A DNA stretch of 64,000 bases from Acidovorax sp. NCPPB 3576. Lineage in GTDB: Bacteria; Pseudomonadota; Gammaproteobacteria; Burkholderiales; Burkholderiaceae_C. The DNA lies in assembly GCF_028473605.1 (NCBI RefSeq), contig NZ_CP097267.1, forward strand, positions 3,402,501 to 3,466,500, in the 5' to 3' direction. This document shows positions 16,541-23,698 of the stretch, one piece after another. The notes under the pieces were generated by a model. It was not told the origin of the DNA and did no database searches. It saw only the letters and a program-made list of their open reading frames with translations. Each line of letters opens with the position of its first letter. The first letter of the stretch is position 1. Position numbers and translations under genes: made by a program.

Positions 16541-16566
16541 AGCCCCTCACGGGGCTCTTTTTTTTG
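16541..16566 (+). terminator. Intrinsic terminator
   Basis: The stem AGCCCC (16541-16546) and GGGGCT (16551-16556) with loop TCAC is followed by C and nine T. It lies 11 bp after the stop of the 236-residue protein gene. Confidence 0.9.
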
Positions 16567-16660
16567 GCGGAGCGTTGCGATTGCCATCGGGATCGCCATA
16601 CTGCCGGCTCCCCGGCTTGATGCATCCCGTCCCTTCAAGAAAACAGCCCGATCCCGCCCC

Positions 16661-17677
16661 ATGTCCCAGCCCTACCCACCGGCACAACGCTTGCAGCGTG
16701 ACGACACCCCACTGCACCAGGCGGTTCGCTCGCTGGTCTCGGCCAAGGACGATCTGGATGCCGCCCTCCGCTCGCCGGTCCTGTCGCCCTTGCTTCCCGC
16801 GCAACTGGCCAACGCGGCGGCGTCGGCCATCAGCGTATCGGGGTTCGTCCACGCGGTCGTGCCGTTCCTGGACCACACAAAAGCTGAGGACCGCGAACGC
16901 GCACGGGTTCCGATCGACCGGCTGCTGGGGGAATCCTGGCGCTGGCGCGAACCCTATAAAGCCAATCCATCGGCTGAAGAGCTGACACGCCATCTGCTGG
17001 ACGATGCACGCTCCCACGATGGCGACCCCGACCTCGCCATCGTCTTCGCGGTGGTGCCGCTGGGATTGTTCTTTGCCCATGAAGGCAAGAACCGGGTCCA
17101 GTTCCTGCGCTCGCGCGGTGCCACCGACATGCCGGCCCGAATCACCCCGCTGGACTACCCCGAGGCCCACAGGCTGGCGCTCTACCGCTTGCGGGTCGTT
17201 GATCGGATCGAACATTGGTGCGTACTGGACCGGCGGTGGGCACAGGCCCTGCCGCTGGCCCACCTCACCGAGCGCCTGCTGGTCGCCTACGGGGTCGCGC
17301 ACCCAGCGGCATGGCCTGCCGATCTGCCCGCACCGGACGCCGCCGCACGGGAGATGCTTCGGTTTCCGTCTGATGACGACCATCAACCGATCGACCTGGA
17401 CCTGCTGCGCCAGCGGCTCCATGCGCAGGCCACGCGGGAAGACTTCACGAACGCCAGCCTCGGCGAACTCGCGATCGCCGGCATGATCCGGCCCCGCTGG
17501 CGTTGGATCGGGGCCGCAGGCGCCCTGCTGCTGGCCGCTTACCTGCTGAGCCTGGCGGTGCCCTCGCCATGGGACCAATGGCTGTGCATCGGGGCCACCG
17601 CAACGCTGTACGGGGCCTGGGCGACGCTGGCCCTTCCATGGGTGCGAACGCGACGCCGGCATCTGGACCGCCAATGA
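16661..17677 (+). CDS. Hypothetical protein with two C-terminal membrane segments
   Basis: This 338-residue protein has no recognised family. The first 270 residues are soluble and rich in Arg, Asp and Ala. Two hydrophobic segments follow near the end (WIGAAGALLLAAYLLSLAV and WLCIGATATLYGAWATLAL), with a short basic tail TRRRHLDRQ. It would be a tail-anchored inner-membrane protein with most of its mass in the cytoplasm. The chosen ATG 16661 is one of several possible starts; its ribosome site is weak, so the N-terminus is uncertain. Confidence 0.55.
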   Translation: MSQPYPPAQRLQRDDTPLHQAVRSLVSAKDDLDAALRSPVLSPLLPAQLANAAASAISVSGFVHAVVPFLDHTKAEDRERARVPIDRLLGESWRWREPYKANPSAEELTRHLLDDARSHDGDPDLAIVFAVVPLGLFFAHEGKNRVQFLRSRGATDMPARITPLDYPEAHRLALYRLRVVDRIEHWCVLDRRWAQALPLAHLTERLLVAYGVAHPAAWPADLPAPDAAAREMLRFPSDDDHQPIDLDLLRQRLHAQATREDFTNASLGELAIAGMIRPRWRWIGAAGALLLAAYLLSLAVPSPWDQWLCIGATATLYGAWATLALPWVRTRRRHLDRQ

Positions 17678-17788
17678 TGTGACCGGGACCACCGCGCTGG
17701 TGTGCCAGGCGTGGTGTTTGGGGACAGAACTCCGATCGCATTGAGGCGGGCCAAAGCGCGTGGCCTCGGCCAAGCTGCCACCGTGTTC

Positions 17789-17853
17789 GCTGGCGTTGCC
17801 GGCAAGCATCCCAGGCAGCCAAGACCCTGAAGGCTGCGGTGCGGTTTCCGCAC
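17789..17853 (+). ncRNA. ICE leader RNA, copy 4 (5' part only)
   Basis: Only the 5' half of the motif is found. P0 is GCTGG/CCGGC (17789-17793 with 17799-17803), P1 is GCAGCC/GGCTGC (17815-17820 with 17832-17837) and P2 is GTGCGG/CCGCAC (17839-17844 with 17848-17853), all clean. The pseudoknot helices GTCCGC/GCGGAC and GCATC/GATGC are missing. A hairpin GGCGC/GCGCC around 17873-17883 may be what remains of the inner hairpin. It lies about 100 bp before the 266-residue protein gene. Confidence 0.55.
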
Positions 17854-17902
17854 AGGTTGTCACCGTCCCCAGGCGCTCCGCGCCATTTCACTCAACCCAC
17901 AA

Positions 17903-17932
17903 GGGATCACCTCCCTTGCGGGAGGGCGACCC
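17903..17932 (+). promoter_or_regulatory. Nested leader hairpin before the 266-residue protein gene
   Basis: Inner stem CCTCCC/GGGAGG with loop TTGC is enclosed by a bulged outer stem GGGATC/GACCC, followed by TTGGTTTTCC and then AAGGAG. The layout matches the other leader hairpins of this module. Confidence 0.5.
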
Positions 17933-17957
17933 TTGGTTTTCCTCAAGGAGTTCCCCA

Positions 17958-18758
17958 ATGGATCATCAAGCCATCCGTGCGCAACTGCCCTCCCTGGTCG
18001 CAGGCCATGTTCCGCGCAACATCCGGTCTTTCAAATTCCGCATCCATGACGACCAGCCACAGACGTCCGGACTGGGCTTTTCCATCGATCCCAAGCCCTT
18101 CGAAGGCACGGTGATCGCCACGACCGCCGAGGCCATCGTCGTCAAGACAGGACGAGCGGAGTTCGCGGTACTGGATCGCCACCTTGTGACACAGGTGCCG
18201 GATGAAGGCATCAAGGTGCATGTGCGGCCCTATGCACGCCATCGGTTCGACGGTCTGCGCGCGGACACCCCCGAGGAGCGAACCGAGTTCACGTCCGACG
18301 GCATGCCCTACACCGTGCAAACCCACGTCCTCGGATCGGCACCCGCCAAGTTGCCGATCCCGCAACCCCGTTGCCCCCAACTGCAGGAACTGGTGCATCA
18401 AATGGAAGCGCTGCCCGCGCCCGATGGATTTCGGCGCATCACGCATTTGCTGGTGGACGCCGGAGCCCGGGATTTCCGCTGGGTCGATCCGCTGGCCGCC
18501 GACATCATCCGAACGCCGCCTGCGATCAGTTTCAGCGTGGACAACGCCAAGTTCCAAGGCCGGGTCACGGTGCTCTATGAGCGGGCCGATGACCTCTATG
18601 CCGTGGAGCTGCACCGCGATGAAGAAATCGTTCAGCGGGTGGACTCGGTGTTCTTCGACACGCTCGGAGAAACGCTGGAGCGACTGATCGACGACGGTGC
18701 CTGGCGCCGCATCCAGGTGGACATCCTGCCCTGCACGCGCAAGCGGGCCCGGCATTGA
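17958..18758 (+). CDS. Hypothetical ICE protein, 266 residues
   Basis: I do not recognise a domain. The protein is soluble and about evenly alpha and beta. The segment AFAVLDRHL-like VVKTGRAEFAVLDRHLVTQV near residue 70 resembles the small beta domain seen in several plasmid and ICE proteins of unknown function that follow a TTAEAIVVKT pattern (KfrB-like), but this is a loose resemblance. The gene has leader RNA copy 4, a nested hairpin and CAAGGAG before ATG 17958, and a terminator-like hairpin after it. Confidence 0.55.
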   Translation: MDHQAIRAQLPSLVAGHVPRNIRSFKFRIHDDQPQTSGLGFSIDPKPFEGTVIATTAEAIVVKTGRAEFAVLDRHLVTQVPDEGIKVHVRPYARHRFDGLRADTPEERTEFTSDGMPYTVQTHVLGSAPAKLPIPQPRCPQLQELVHQMEALPAPDGFRRITHLLVDAGARDFRWVDPLAADIIRTPPAISFSVDNAKFQGRVTVLYERADDLYAVELHRDEEIVQRVDSVFFDTLGETLERLIDDGAWRRIQVDILPCTRKRARH

Positions 18759-18793
18759 TTCACCGGACGGTATTCCCGCCTGCCCAACGACTT

Positions 18794-18822
18794 CCCGCCC
18801 TCGCGGCGGGAGGTTTCTTTTC
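18794..18822 (+). terminator. Probable terminator or leader hairpin
   Basis: CCCGCC (18794-18799) pairs with GGCGGG (18805-18810), followed by AGGTTTCTTTT. It ends just 20 bp before the DUF3085 start, so it may terminate the upstream unit, act in the DUF3085 leader, or both. Confidence 0.55.
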
Positions 18823-18842
18823 AACCCCTGGAGACAACCCCC

Positions 18843-19217
18843 ATGCTGCGATTCAAAGGTGAAGACCTGCGCCCCATCCTGGCCGAGGCCGCAACCCATC
18901 GATGCCGTATCGTCCTTGTCAAGGACCACGGTGTGTACTTCCTCGCGGAGAACGGCGAGCAAACGCCGCAGGGCCACCGAAAGCTGCTGGCTTTCGCGGT
19001 CGGCTGCAACCCCGACCTCGACCCGTTCGATGCGTGGTGGGAGCGGGCCCGCACCGAACTCGGCGGCGACGACTTCGCCGAATATTTCGACAGGGACAGC
19101 ACGGTGTTCGCGCGCATCGCCAACAGCCAGGACGACCTGGCCTTGTCGGCCACAGCCACGCACATCACGCTGCAGCCCATCCCGGCCGACGCCGACGAGC
19201 GCCCCTCCACCCCATGA
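18843..19217 (+). CDS. DUF3085 family protein
   Basis: This 124-residue protein matches DUF3085, a family of small proteins in conjugative elements with unknown function. Typical segments are KGEDLRPILAEAATHRC, VYFLAENGE and the acidic core CNPDLDPFDAWW. It is soluble. It has its own short leader with a hairpin and a terminator after it. RNA motifs upstream of DUF3085 genes have been proposed in comparative surveys (from memory); here the 84-bp leader is too short for the full pseudoknot RNA. Confidence 0.75.
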   Translation: MLRFKGEDLRPILAEAATHRCRIVLVKDHGVYFLAENGEQTPQGHRKLLAFAVGCNPDLDPFDAWWERARTELGGDDFAEYFDRDSTVFARIANSQDDLALSATATHITLQPIPADADERPSTP

Positions 19218-19223
19218 TCCCCA

Positions 19224-19248
19224 AGCCCTCACCCGAGGGCTTTTTTTT
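19224..19248 (+). terminator. Intrinsic terminator after the DUF3085 gene
   Basis: AGCCCTC (19224-19230) pairs with GAGGGCT (19235-19241), loop ACCC, followed by a run of eight T. Confidence 0.92.
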
Positions 19249-19398
19249 GCGCTGCGAACCCGATGCAGCGTTGCCCGCACATCGCTTGGAGTTGCCCCAC
19301 CCCATCGCCGCCAAAACGCGCCCAAGAAACGGGAGCCGTGCCAGTGCCGCTTTCCAGTGGCAGAGCGCACCGGCCAACGCCACGATCGCCCCATGTCC

Positions 19399-19532
19399 CG
19401 CTGACCCCGGTCAGCGACATGCCCAGGTAGCCATGGTCTTTGAGGCTACGACACGGATTCGACCGTGTGATCGCACCAGTTCGCACCGGCATCCCAGCGC
19501 GAACGTCCGCCGAAGGTTTCGGCGGTGATGCC
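19399..19532 (+). ncRNA. ICE leader RNA, copy 5 (complete, most diverged)
   Basis: This copy lies 82 bp before the DUF3577 gene. P0 is CGCTGAC/GTCAGCG (19399-19405 with 19410-19416 approximately), P1 is GTAGCC/GGCTAC (19427-19432 with 19444-19449), and P2 is ACACGG/CCGTGT (19451-19456 with 19463-19468). The pseudoknot pairs GTTCGC 19479-19484 with GCGAAC 19499-19504, and GGCATC 19488-19493 with GATGCC 19527-19532. The inner hairpin is CCGCCGAA/TTCGGCGG (19507-19514 with 19518-19525). P1 and the GTTCGC/GCGAAC helix carry paired changes relative to the other copies. A block GAAACGGG...TTCCAGTGG further upstream (from about 19327) is shared with copy 2. Confidence 0.75.
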
Positions 19533-19553
19533 ACCCACCACCCACACGGGGAT

Positions 19554-19580
19554 CACACCTCCCCTTGGGGCAGGCGTGTC
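19554..19580 (+). promoter_or_regulatory. Nested leader hairpin before the DUF3577 gene
   Basis: Inner stem CCCC/GGGG closes on TT. It is enclosed by CCT/AGG and ACAC/GTGT with single-base bulges. It lies between RNA copy 5 and the ribosome site of the DUF3577 gene. Confidence 0.5.
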
Positions 19581-19614
19581 TCTGCCATCCTGTCCTCAAG
19601 TCTGGAGATTCACC

Positions 19615-20169
19615 ATGACCGATTCCAATCCAAAGTCGTACTTCGACCTGCACATCACGGGCCTGGGCTACCTCAATCGCATCCGCGACGTCAAACCCAA
19701 GCATGCCGAGGCGTTCCTCGCTTGCGACATCGCGGCGCTCAGCGGCCCCGGCGATGACATTTCCTACGTGCGTTTCGACACCAAGGTGGTCGGATCGGAC
19801 GCCCAGCATCTGGTTCGCCGTTGTGATGACGCCGTCAAGGCGAAACGCAAAGTGCTCGTCGGATTCCGCCTTGGCGACCTGTGGAGCGACATCTTCCACA
19901 TCAAGAGTGGCGAGAACGCAGGAAAGCCCTGCGTCAGCCTCAAGGCCCGTCTGCTGTTCATCAGCTGGATCAAGATCGACGGGGTCCTCAAGTACAAGGC
20001 CGAGACCGAAGATTCCCGACGGGACACCGCGCAACCGCCCTCGGAGCCGGCTCGGGAAGAAGCGCCCCCTCAAACGACGGAAGCCGAAACGCCTGCGACA
20101 ACCTCCACTTCGGTGGATCAGGCCGCAGGAACTCAGGCCCCCGCCATGGAGGAGGACCGCCCCTTCTGA
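19615..20169 (+). CDS. STY4534 / DUF3577 family ICE replication-associated protein
   Basis: This 184-residue protein matches the DUF3577 family (STY4534-type in SPI-7), annotated as ICE replication protein. The first 130 residues show the conserved part, from YFDLHITGLGYLNRIRDV to KPCVSLKARLLFISWIKIDG. The predicted beta-rich fold resembles OB-like single-strand binders, which is inference. The C-terminal 50 residues are a low-complexity Pro/Glu/Ala tail ending MEEDRPF, an acidic tip much like that of SSB, hinting at a protein-docking tail. RNA copy 5 and a nested hairpin precede it. Confidence 0.85.
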   Translation: MTDSNPKSYFDLHITGLGYLNRIRDVKPKHAEAFLACDIAALSGPGDDISYVRFDTKVVGSDAQHLVRRCDDAVKAKRKVLVGFRLGDLWSDIFHIKSGENAGKPCVSLKARLLFISWIKIDGVLKYKAETEDSRRDTAQPPSEPAREEAPPQTTEAETPATTSTSVDQAAGTQAPAMEEDRPF

Positions 20170-20220
20170 ACGGCCAGACCCCTCGCACCGGGGCCTTGCC
20201 TGGATTCCATCCGCCCCCCT

Positions 20221-20253
20221 GGCACCGCAGTTCCCCTGCGGGGCCGTGGTGCC
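20221..20253 (+). promoter_or_regulatory. Nested leader hairpin before the DUF3275 gene
   Basis: Outer stem GGCACC/GGTGCC (20221-20226 with 20248-20253) encloses CCCC/GGGG (20233-20236 with 20240-20243) with loop TGC. It ends 27 bp before the ATG. A second hairpin, CCCC/GGGG at about 20179-20194, follows the upstream stop. Confidence 0.5.
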
Positions 20254-20280
20254 GGGTGACCCATTCATCAGGAGCCTTCC

Positions 20281-20889
20281 ATGATCATTCTTGCCGGTCA
20301 GCTGGCCATCAAGACCATCCATGGGCGCAACGGCGATTTCAACGTCGGGCGCCTTACCACTTCCATCGGGGAGTTCGTCGTGAAGAACGCCGAACTCGAT
20401 CAATACGACGAAGGCAAGTACGAGGGCGAATTCACGCTCGTGGAGATCCGCCCCGCCACGTACTACGCCAACGGTCGCCTGGTCGTCGAGATCCGCGCCT
20501 ATCTGGGCGGGATGACCGTCTCCAACATCGATCGGCTGAGCCGGGACGAAGCCCAGCAACTGGGTCCCCAGGAGGTCGATCCCATTGACGAGGAGCCGCA
20601 GGCCCCGAAGTCCGATCCGAAGGCGACAGCCACGCCGAAGGCGCGCAAGCGTCCGGACCCGCTGATCGACACCACGCCGTTCGGCAGCGAGCCGGCGGAT
20701 GCACCGTCCTCGGGCGCAAACGCCGAGGAAGACGATGCGGCACTGTTCGGAACGCTCTGGCCTCTGGGCCCGATCGTCAAGCTCGATGCGACCGTCGATC
20801 GCCGTGTCATGCGGCAGCAACGCGACCGCCTCGATGCCCTGGGCTACCAGTTCCAGCCGATGTCGCAGGACTGGCATCTCAAGACCTGA
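20281..20889 (+). CDS. DUF3275 family ICE protein
   Basis: This 202-residue protein matches DUF3275, widespread in PFGI-1-type elements. The N-terminal 90 residues are the conserved beta-rich part (MIILAGQLAIKTIHGRNG; VVKNAELDQYDEGKYEGEF; TYYANGRLVVEIRAYL). A charged linker follows and a second conserved block ends the protein (DDAALFGTLWPLG ... DRRVMRQQRDRLDALGYQF). The function is unknown; its constant place next to the DUF3577 gene suggests work in the same process. AGGAG precedes the ATG. Confidence 0.82.
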   Translation: MIILAGQLAIKTIHGRNGDFNVGRLTTSIGEFVVKNAELDQYDEGKYEGEFTLVEIRPATYYANGRLVVEIRAYLGGMTVSNIDRLSRDEAQQLGPQEVDPIDEEPQAPKSDPKATATPKARKRPDPLIDTTPFGSEPADAPSSGANAEEDDAALFGTLWPLGPIVKLDATVDRRVMRQQRDRLDALGYQFQPMSQDWHLKT

Positions 20890-20937
20890 TCGCACACCCA
20901 GCCATCCGCTTCGGATCGCCGCATTCTTCCACCCCCT

Positions 20938-20974
20938 GGGACAGCACCTGCCCCACGGGTTCGGTGGCTGTCCC
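20938..20974 (+). promoter_or_regulatory. Nested leader hairpin before the 216-residue protein gene
   Basis: Outer stem GGGACAGCACC (20938-20948) pairs with GGTGGCTGTCCC (20963-20974) with one bulged base. Inside, CCC/GGG closes on CAC. GCTTTTCC follows, then AAAAGGA. It is a terminator-like hairpin directly before the ribosome site. Confidence 0.5.
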
Positions 20975-20997
20975 GCTTTTCCAAAAGGACGCCACCC

Positions 20998-21648
20998 ATG
21001 CCCGAACGCCCCTCTTCCTCACCGCTTCTGCGCATCGACGAATGCCCCGACCTCATGGTCGATGGCTATGTCGGGGACGAAAGCGGCCACCTCGTCTTCC
21101 TGTCCGTGTGGGCCCGCGATACCGCGATCCAGCAGTTCATCGCCCGGCTCACGCTGGGACGCGATGAAGACGGATTGGATCAATTCCACATCCTGACCGA
21201 TCAAAACGGGTCCGTTCCCGTGTTCGTCGGCAACGTCGATCGCCTGGACAAGCGCTCCACGCGCGTGTTCCGGCGGACGCTGTTCGGCTCGATGGTCAAT
21301 CTGTGGCTGTTCGATCAGCGCTGCGTGAAGCCCGACAAGGCCAACGCCAGTGCCCTGGCGCTCCTGCGCCGGGATGCGGATCAGCCATTCCAACGGCTGT
21401 GGACACTGGTGCAGGACACCTGCCCCTTGCCGCTGCTCGACCACTGGCGCGACACCGTGCTGGACATGCTGCTCGCGCAATCCATGCTCTCACGCCTTCC
21501 CATGGCCCTCGGACCGCTGGAGGGCTACCGGCTCTCGATCGATGTTCCGGCGCTCACCAAGGGACTGGGCGATCTGATCCGCAACGGCACCCTCGGTGCC
21601 ACCCGCCACGAGCTGGCCAGCGGCGAAGCGCTTCGGCGTGTCGCCTGA
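20998..21648 (+). CDS. Hypothetical ICE protein, 216 residues
   Basis: This soluble protein belongs to no family I can name. It has an N-terminal beta-rich half (LMVDGYVGDESGHLVFLSVW; FHILTDQNGSVPVFVG) and a helical C-terminal half (RRDADQPFQRLWTLVQDTC; LLDHWRDTVLDMLLAQSML). It has its own ribosome site and a leader hairpin, and is 72 bp from the next gene. Proteins of this size occur at this place in related elements, so it probably belongs to the conserved accessory set. Confidence 0.6.
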   Translation: MPERPSSSPLLRIDECPDLMVDGYVGDESGHLVFLSVWARDTAIQQFIARLTLGRDEDGLDQFHILTDQNGSVPVFVGNVDRLDKRSTRVFRRTLFGSMVNLWLFDQRCVKPDKANASALALLRRDADQPFQRLWTLVQDTCPLPLLDHWRDTVLDMLLAQSMLSRLPMALGPLEGYRLSIDVPALTKGLGDLIRNGTLGATRHELASGEALRRVA

Positions 21649-21720
21649 ATCTCCCATCCTCCCCGGCCCGCGCACCGCGCCCGCCCTCTGCCTGTTCCCC
21701 ATCTGCCAAAGGAGGTTTCC

Positions 21721-22830
21721 ATGGCGCTCATGTTCCCCCGGCTCGCCCGGAATTTTGCCAAGAACGGGTATTTCCCGACGGATGAACCTACGCTGGAGCG
21801 AGCGCTGAAGGCGCTGGCACCGGCACCCGCTCGAATGAGCATCATCGATCCCTGTGCGGGCGAAGGCGTCGCCATCGCCGAAGCCGCACATGCCCTGGGC
21901 CGGAGCCAGGTGTCCGCCTATGCCGTCGAGTTCAATGGCGAGCGCGCCAGCCATGCCAGGGGTCTCGTCGATCACTGCCTGCACAGCGATCTCATGGATA
22001 CGCTGGTGAGCCGGCAGAGCTTCGGGCTGTTGTGGCTCAATCCGCCCTACGGGGACCTGTCCAGGAGCGCCGATGGCGACATCGGCTATCAGGGACAGGG
22101 CCGCGCCCGGCTGGAAAAGCTGTTCTATCAACGGTCCCTGCCGCTGCTCCAATACGGCGGCGTGCTGGTGTTCATCATTCCGAGCCATGTGCTCGATGCC
22201 GAACTGGTGGGCTGGCTCACACGCCATTTCACCGGGCTGCGCATCTACCGTGCGGTGGAGACGCAGTACAAGCAAGTGGTGATCTTCGGCACCCGCGTGC
22301 GCCAACGCGATCTGTTGGCCGATGCGGCCCGGCCCGCACGCCAACGGCTTATGCAGATCGGCGCGGGCGATGTCTCAGCGGAGGAACTGCCCCTCGAATG
22401 GCCGTTCCTGCCATACACCGTTCCATCGGCGACAGCCGAGCCGGAACATTTCTGCAGGGTGTCCATGGAGCCCGAGCAATTCGCGCGGGAGGTCCATCGC
22501 CTGCAAGGGCTGTGGCCGTCTCTGGATACGCACCTGGGCGCATCGCAGCAATCGCTGCGGCCACCGGCACGCGCCTTGTCCCAATGGCATCTGGCACTGG
22601 CCCTGGCCGCAGGCGCCATCTCCGGCGTCGTGCGCTCACCCAGCGGCAAGGTCATGGTGGTCAAGGGCGATACCCACAAGGAGAAAACCTCCACCGTGGA
22701 ATACACCGAACGTGACGACGGCTCCATCGCCGAGACACGCATCCTCACCGACAAGTTCGTCCCCGTCATCCGCGCATGGGACATGACACCTGGCTCCCCG
22801 ACAAGGGGCGAGGTGCTCACCATCTGCTGA
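21721..22830 (+). CDS. DUF6094-type SAM-dependent DNA methylase
   Basis: This 369-residue protein has the layout of an N6-adenine methyltransferase. The SAM-binding motif is DPCAGEGVAIAEA at about residue 41, an acidic strand end AVEFNGERA follows, and the catalytic NPPYGDLS sits near residue 105, followed by a YQRSLPLLQYGGVLVFIIP strand. The C-terminal 170 residues are family-specific. ICE copies are annotated as DUF6094. It may protect entering or replicating DNA from restriction. AAAGGAGG stands before the ATG. Together with the cytosine methylase at 9125 the element encodes two DNA methylases. Confidence 0.78.
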   Translation: MALMFPRLARNFAKNGYFPTDEPTLERALKALAPAPARMSIIDPCAGEGVAIAEAAHALGRSQVSAYAVEFNGERASHARGLVDHCLHSDLMDTLVSRQSFGLLWLNPPYGDLSRSADGDIGYQGQGRARLEKLFYQRSLPLLQYGGVLVFIIPSHVLDAELVGWLTRHFTGLRIYRAVETQYKQVVIFGTRVRQRDLLADAARPARQRLMQIGAGDVSAEELPLEWPFLPYTVPSATAEPEHFCRVSMEPEQFAREVHRLQGLWPSLDTHLGASQQSLRPPARALSQWHLALALAAGAISGVVRSPSGKVMVVKGDTHKEKTSTVEYTERDDGSIAETRILTDKFVPVIRAWDMTPGSPTRGEVLTIC

Positions 22831-22875
22831 CGTTCTTCCCTGTTCCCCAAAGCGGCTCATCGCCGCCTTCGTTCA

Positions 22876-22911
22876 CCGGAACGATCCGCCCGCTAAAGGG
22901 CGTTCGTCCGG
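22876..22911 (+). promoter_or_regulatory. Nested leader hairpin before the 108-residue protein gene
   Basis: CCGG/CCGG and ACG/CGT form the outer stem; CGCCC/GGGCG with loop GCTAAA forms the inner one. It lies 33 bp before the ATG and upstream of AAAGGAG. Confidence 0.5.
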
Positions 22912-22943
22912 CCTTCATCCCTGCCCACCGAAAGGAGTTCACC

Positions 22944-23270
22944 ATGCCACTGCGGCTTTTCTCCGGCATGCGCGCAGCGCAGCCTTCCCTGCCCCTGTTT
23001 TCCACCGGCACCCTGAAGCTCAGCGACAAGGTGCAGTGGCTCGACAGCAAGGGACTTGTCGATCCGCATCGCTACCTGCACCGCCATCTGCGCGGCGACT
23101 GGGGCAACCTGGACGAGGACGGGCGCCGTGCCAACGACGCCGCATTCCAGTCCGGCGGCCTGCTGACCTCGCGCTATGCGGTGACACCCCGACTGTCGTT
23201 GGTGGTGGTCACCAACGGCGATCGCAGCCTCACCGTCATCCAGCTGCCCGAAGAGAACCCGCTTCTCTGA
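22944..23270 (+). CDS. Small ICE protein, first of two tandem paralogues
   Basis: This 108-residue protein resembles the next gene product: both have a leucine-rich beginning, then R-HLR/N-DWG-L--D---ND-A---G, S-Y---P-L-L-V/I-T--DRS-T and a final LP-E. It lacks catalytic or membrane features. Homologues are often annotated as subunits of type I restriction enzymes, but nothing in the sequence supports that. The chosen ATG 22944 has AAAGGAG upstream. Function unknown. Confidence 0.65.
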   Translation: MPLRLFSGMRAAQPSLPLFSTGTLKLSDKVQWLDSKGLVDPHRYLHRHLRGDWGNLDEDGRRANDAAFQSGGLLTSRYAVTPRLSLVVVTNGDRSLTVIQLPEENPLL

Positions 23271-23300
23271 CGGTTTTTTCATCTTTCCCAACCACCCAAA

Positions 23301-23335
23301 GGGGTCACGCACCCCTTCGGGGATGCCGTGGCCCC
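23301..23335 (+). promoter_or_regulatory. Nested leader hairpin before the 98-residue protein gene
   Basis: GGGG/CCCC, then CACG/CGTG, then CCCC/GGGG with loop TTC form a three-tier stem separated by small bulges. It ends 22 bp before the ATG. A T-run (CGGTTTTTTC) follows the previous stop codon. Confidence 0.5.
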
Positions 23336-23356
23336 GCCCTCTCGAAAGGAGCCACC

Positions 23357-23653
23357 ATGGCACTCGCACTCTTGTCTTCAACGCAGTTTCAGGCCGGGCA
23401 ACTGGTCATGACCCAAGGCGTGAACGATCTGGTCCAGCAGGGCCGGATCGAGCCGCTCAGCTGCCTTCGTCGGCATCTCAATGCCGACTGGGGCGATCTC
23501 GGCGACAGCGACTGGCAATCCAACGATACCGCGCTGCGCACGGGCCAGGACCGCCTGTTTTCATCCTATGAGCTGTCACCGATCCTGACGCTCTGGATCA
23601 TCACCGAATGGGATCGCAGCGTCACCACGCTGCTGCTGCCCAGCGAATACTGA
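23357..23653 (+). CDS. Small ICE protein, second of two tandem paralogues
   Basis: This 98-residue protein is a paralogue of the preceding one, with RRHLNADWGDLGDSDWQSND aligned to RHLRGDWGNLDEDGRRANDA and an SPILTLWIITEWDRSVTTLLL ending (core WIITEWDRSVTTLLL). The two genes each have a private leader hairpin and ribosome site. The duplication looks old because identity is moderate. Function unknown. Confidence 0.65.
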   Translation: MALALLSSTQFQAGQLVMTQGVNDLVQQGRIEPLSCLRRHLNADWGDLGDSDWQSNDTALRTGQDRLFSSYELSPILTLWIITEWDRSVTTLLLPSEY

Positions 23654-23698
23654 TCGTTTGGGCGGCTGACAAGCCGCCGGATTTCCTTCTCACCCAAC

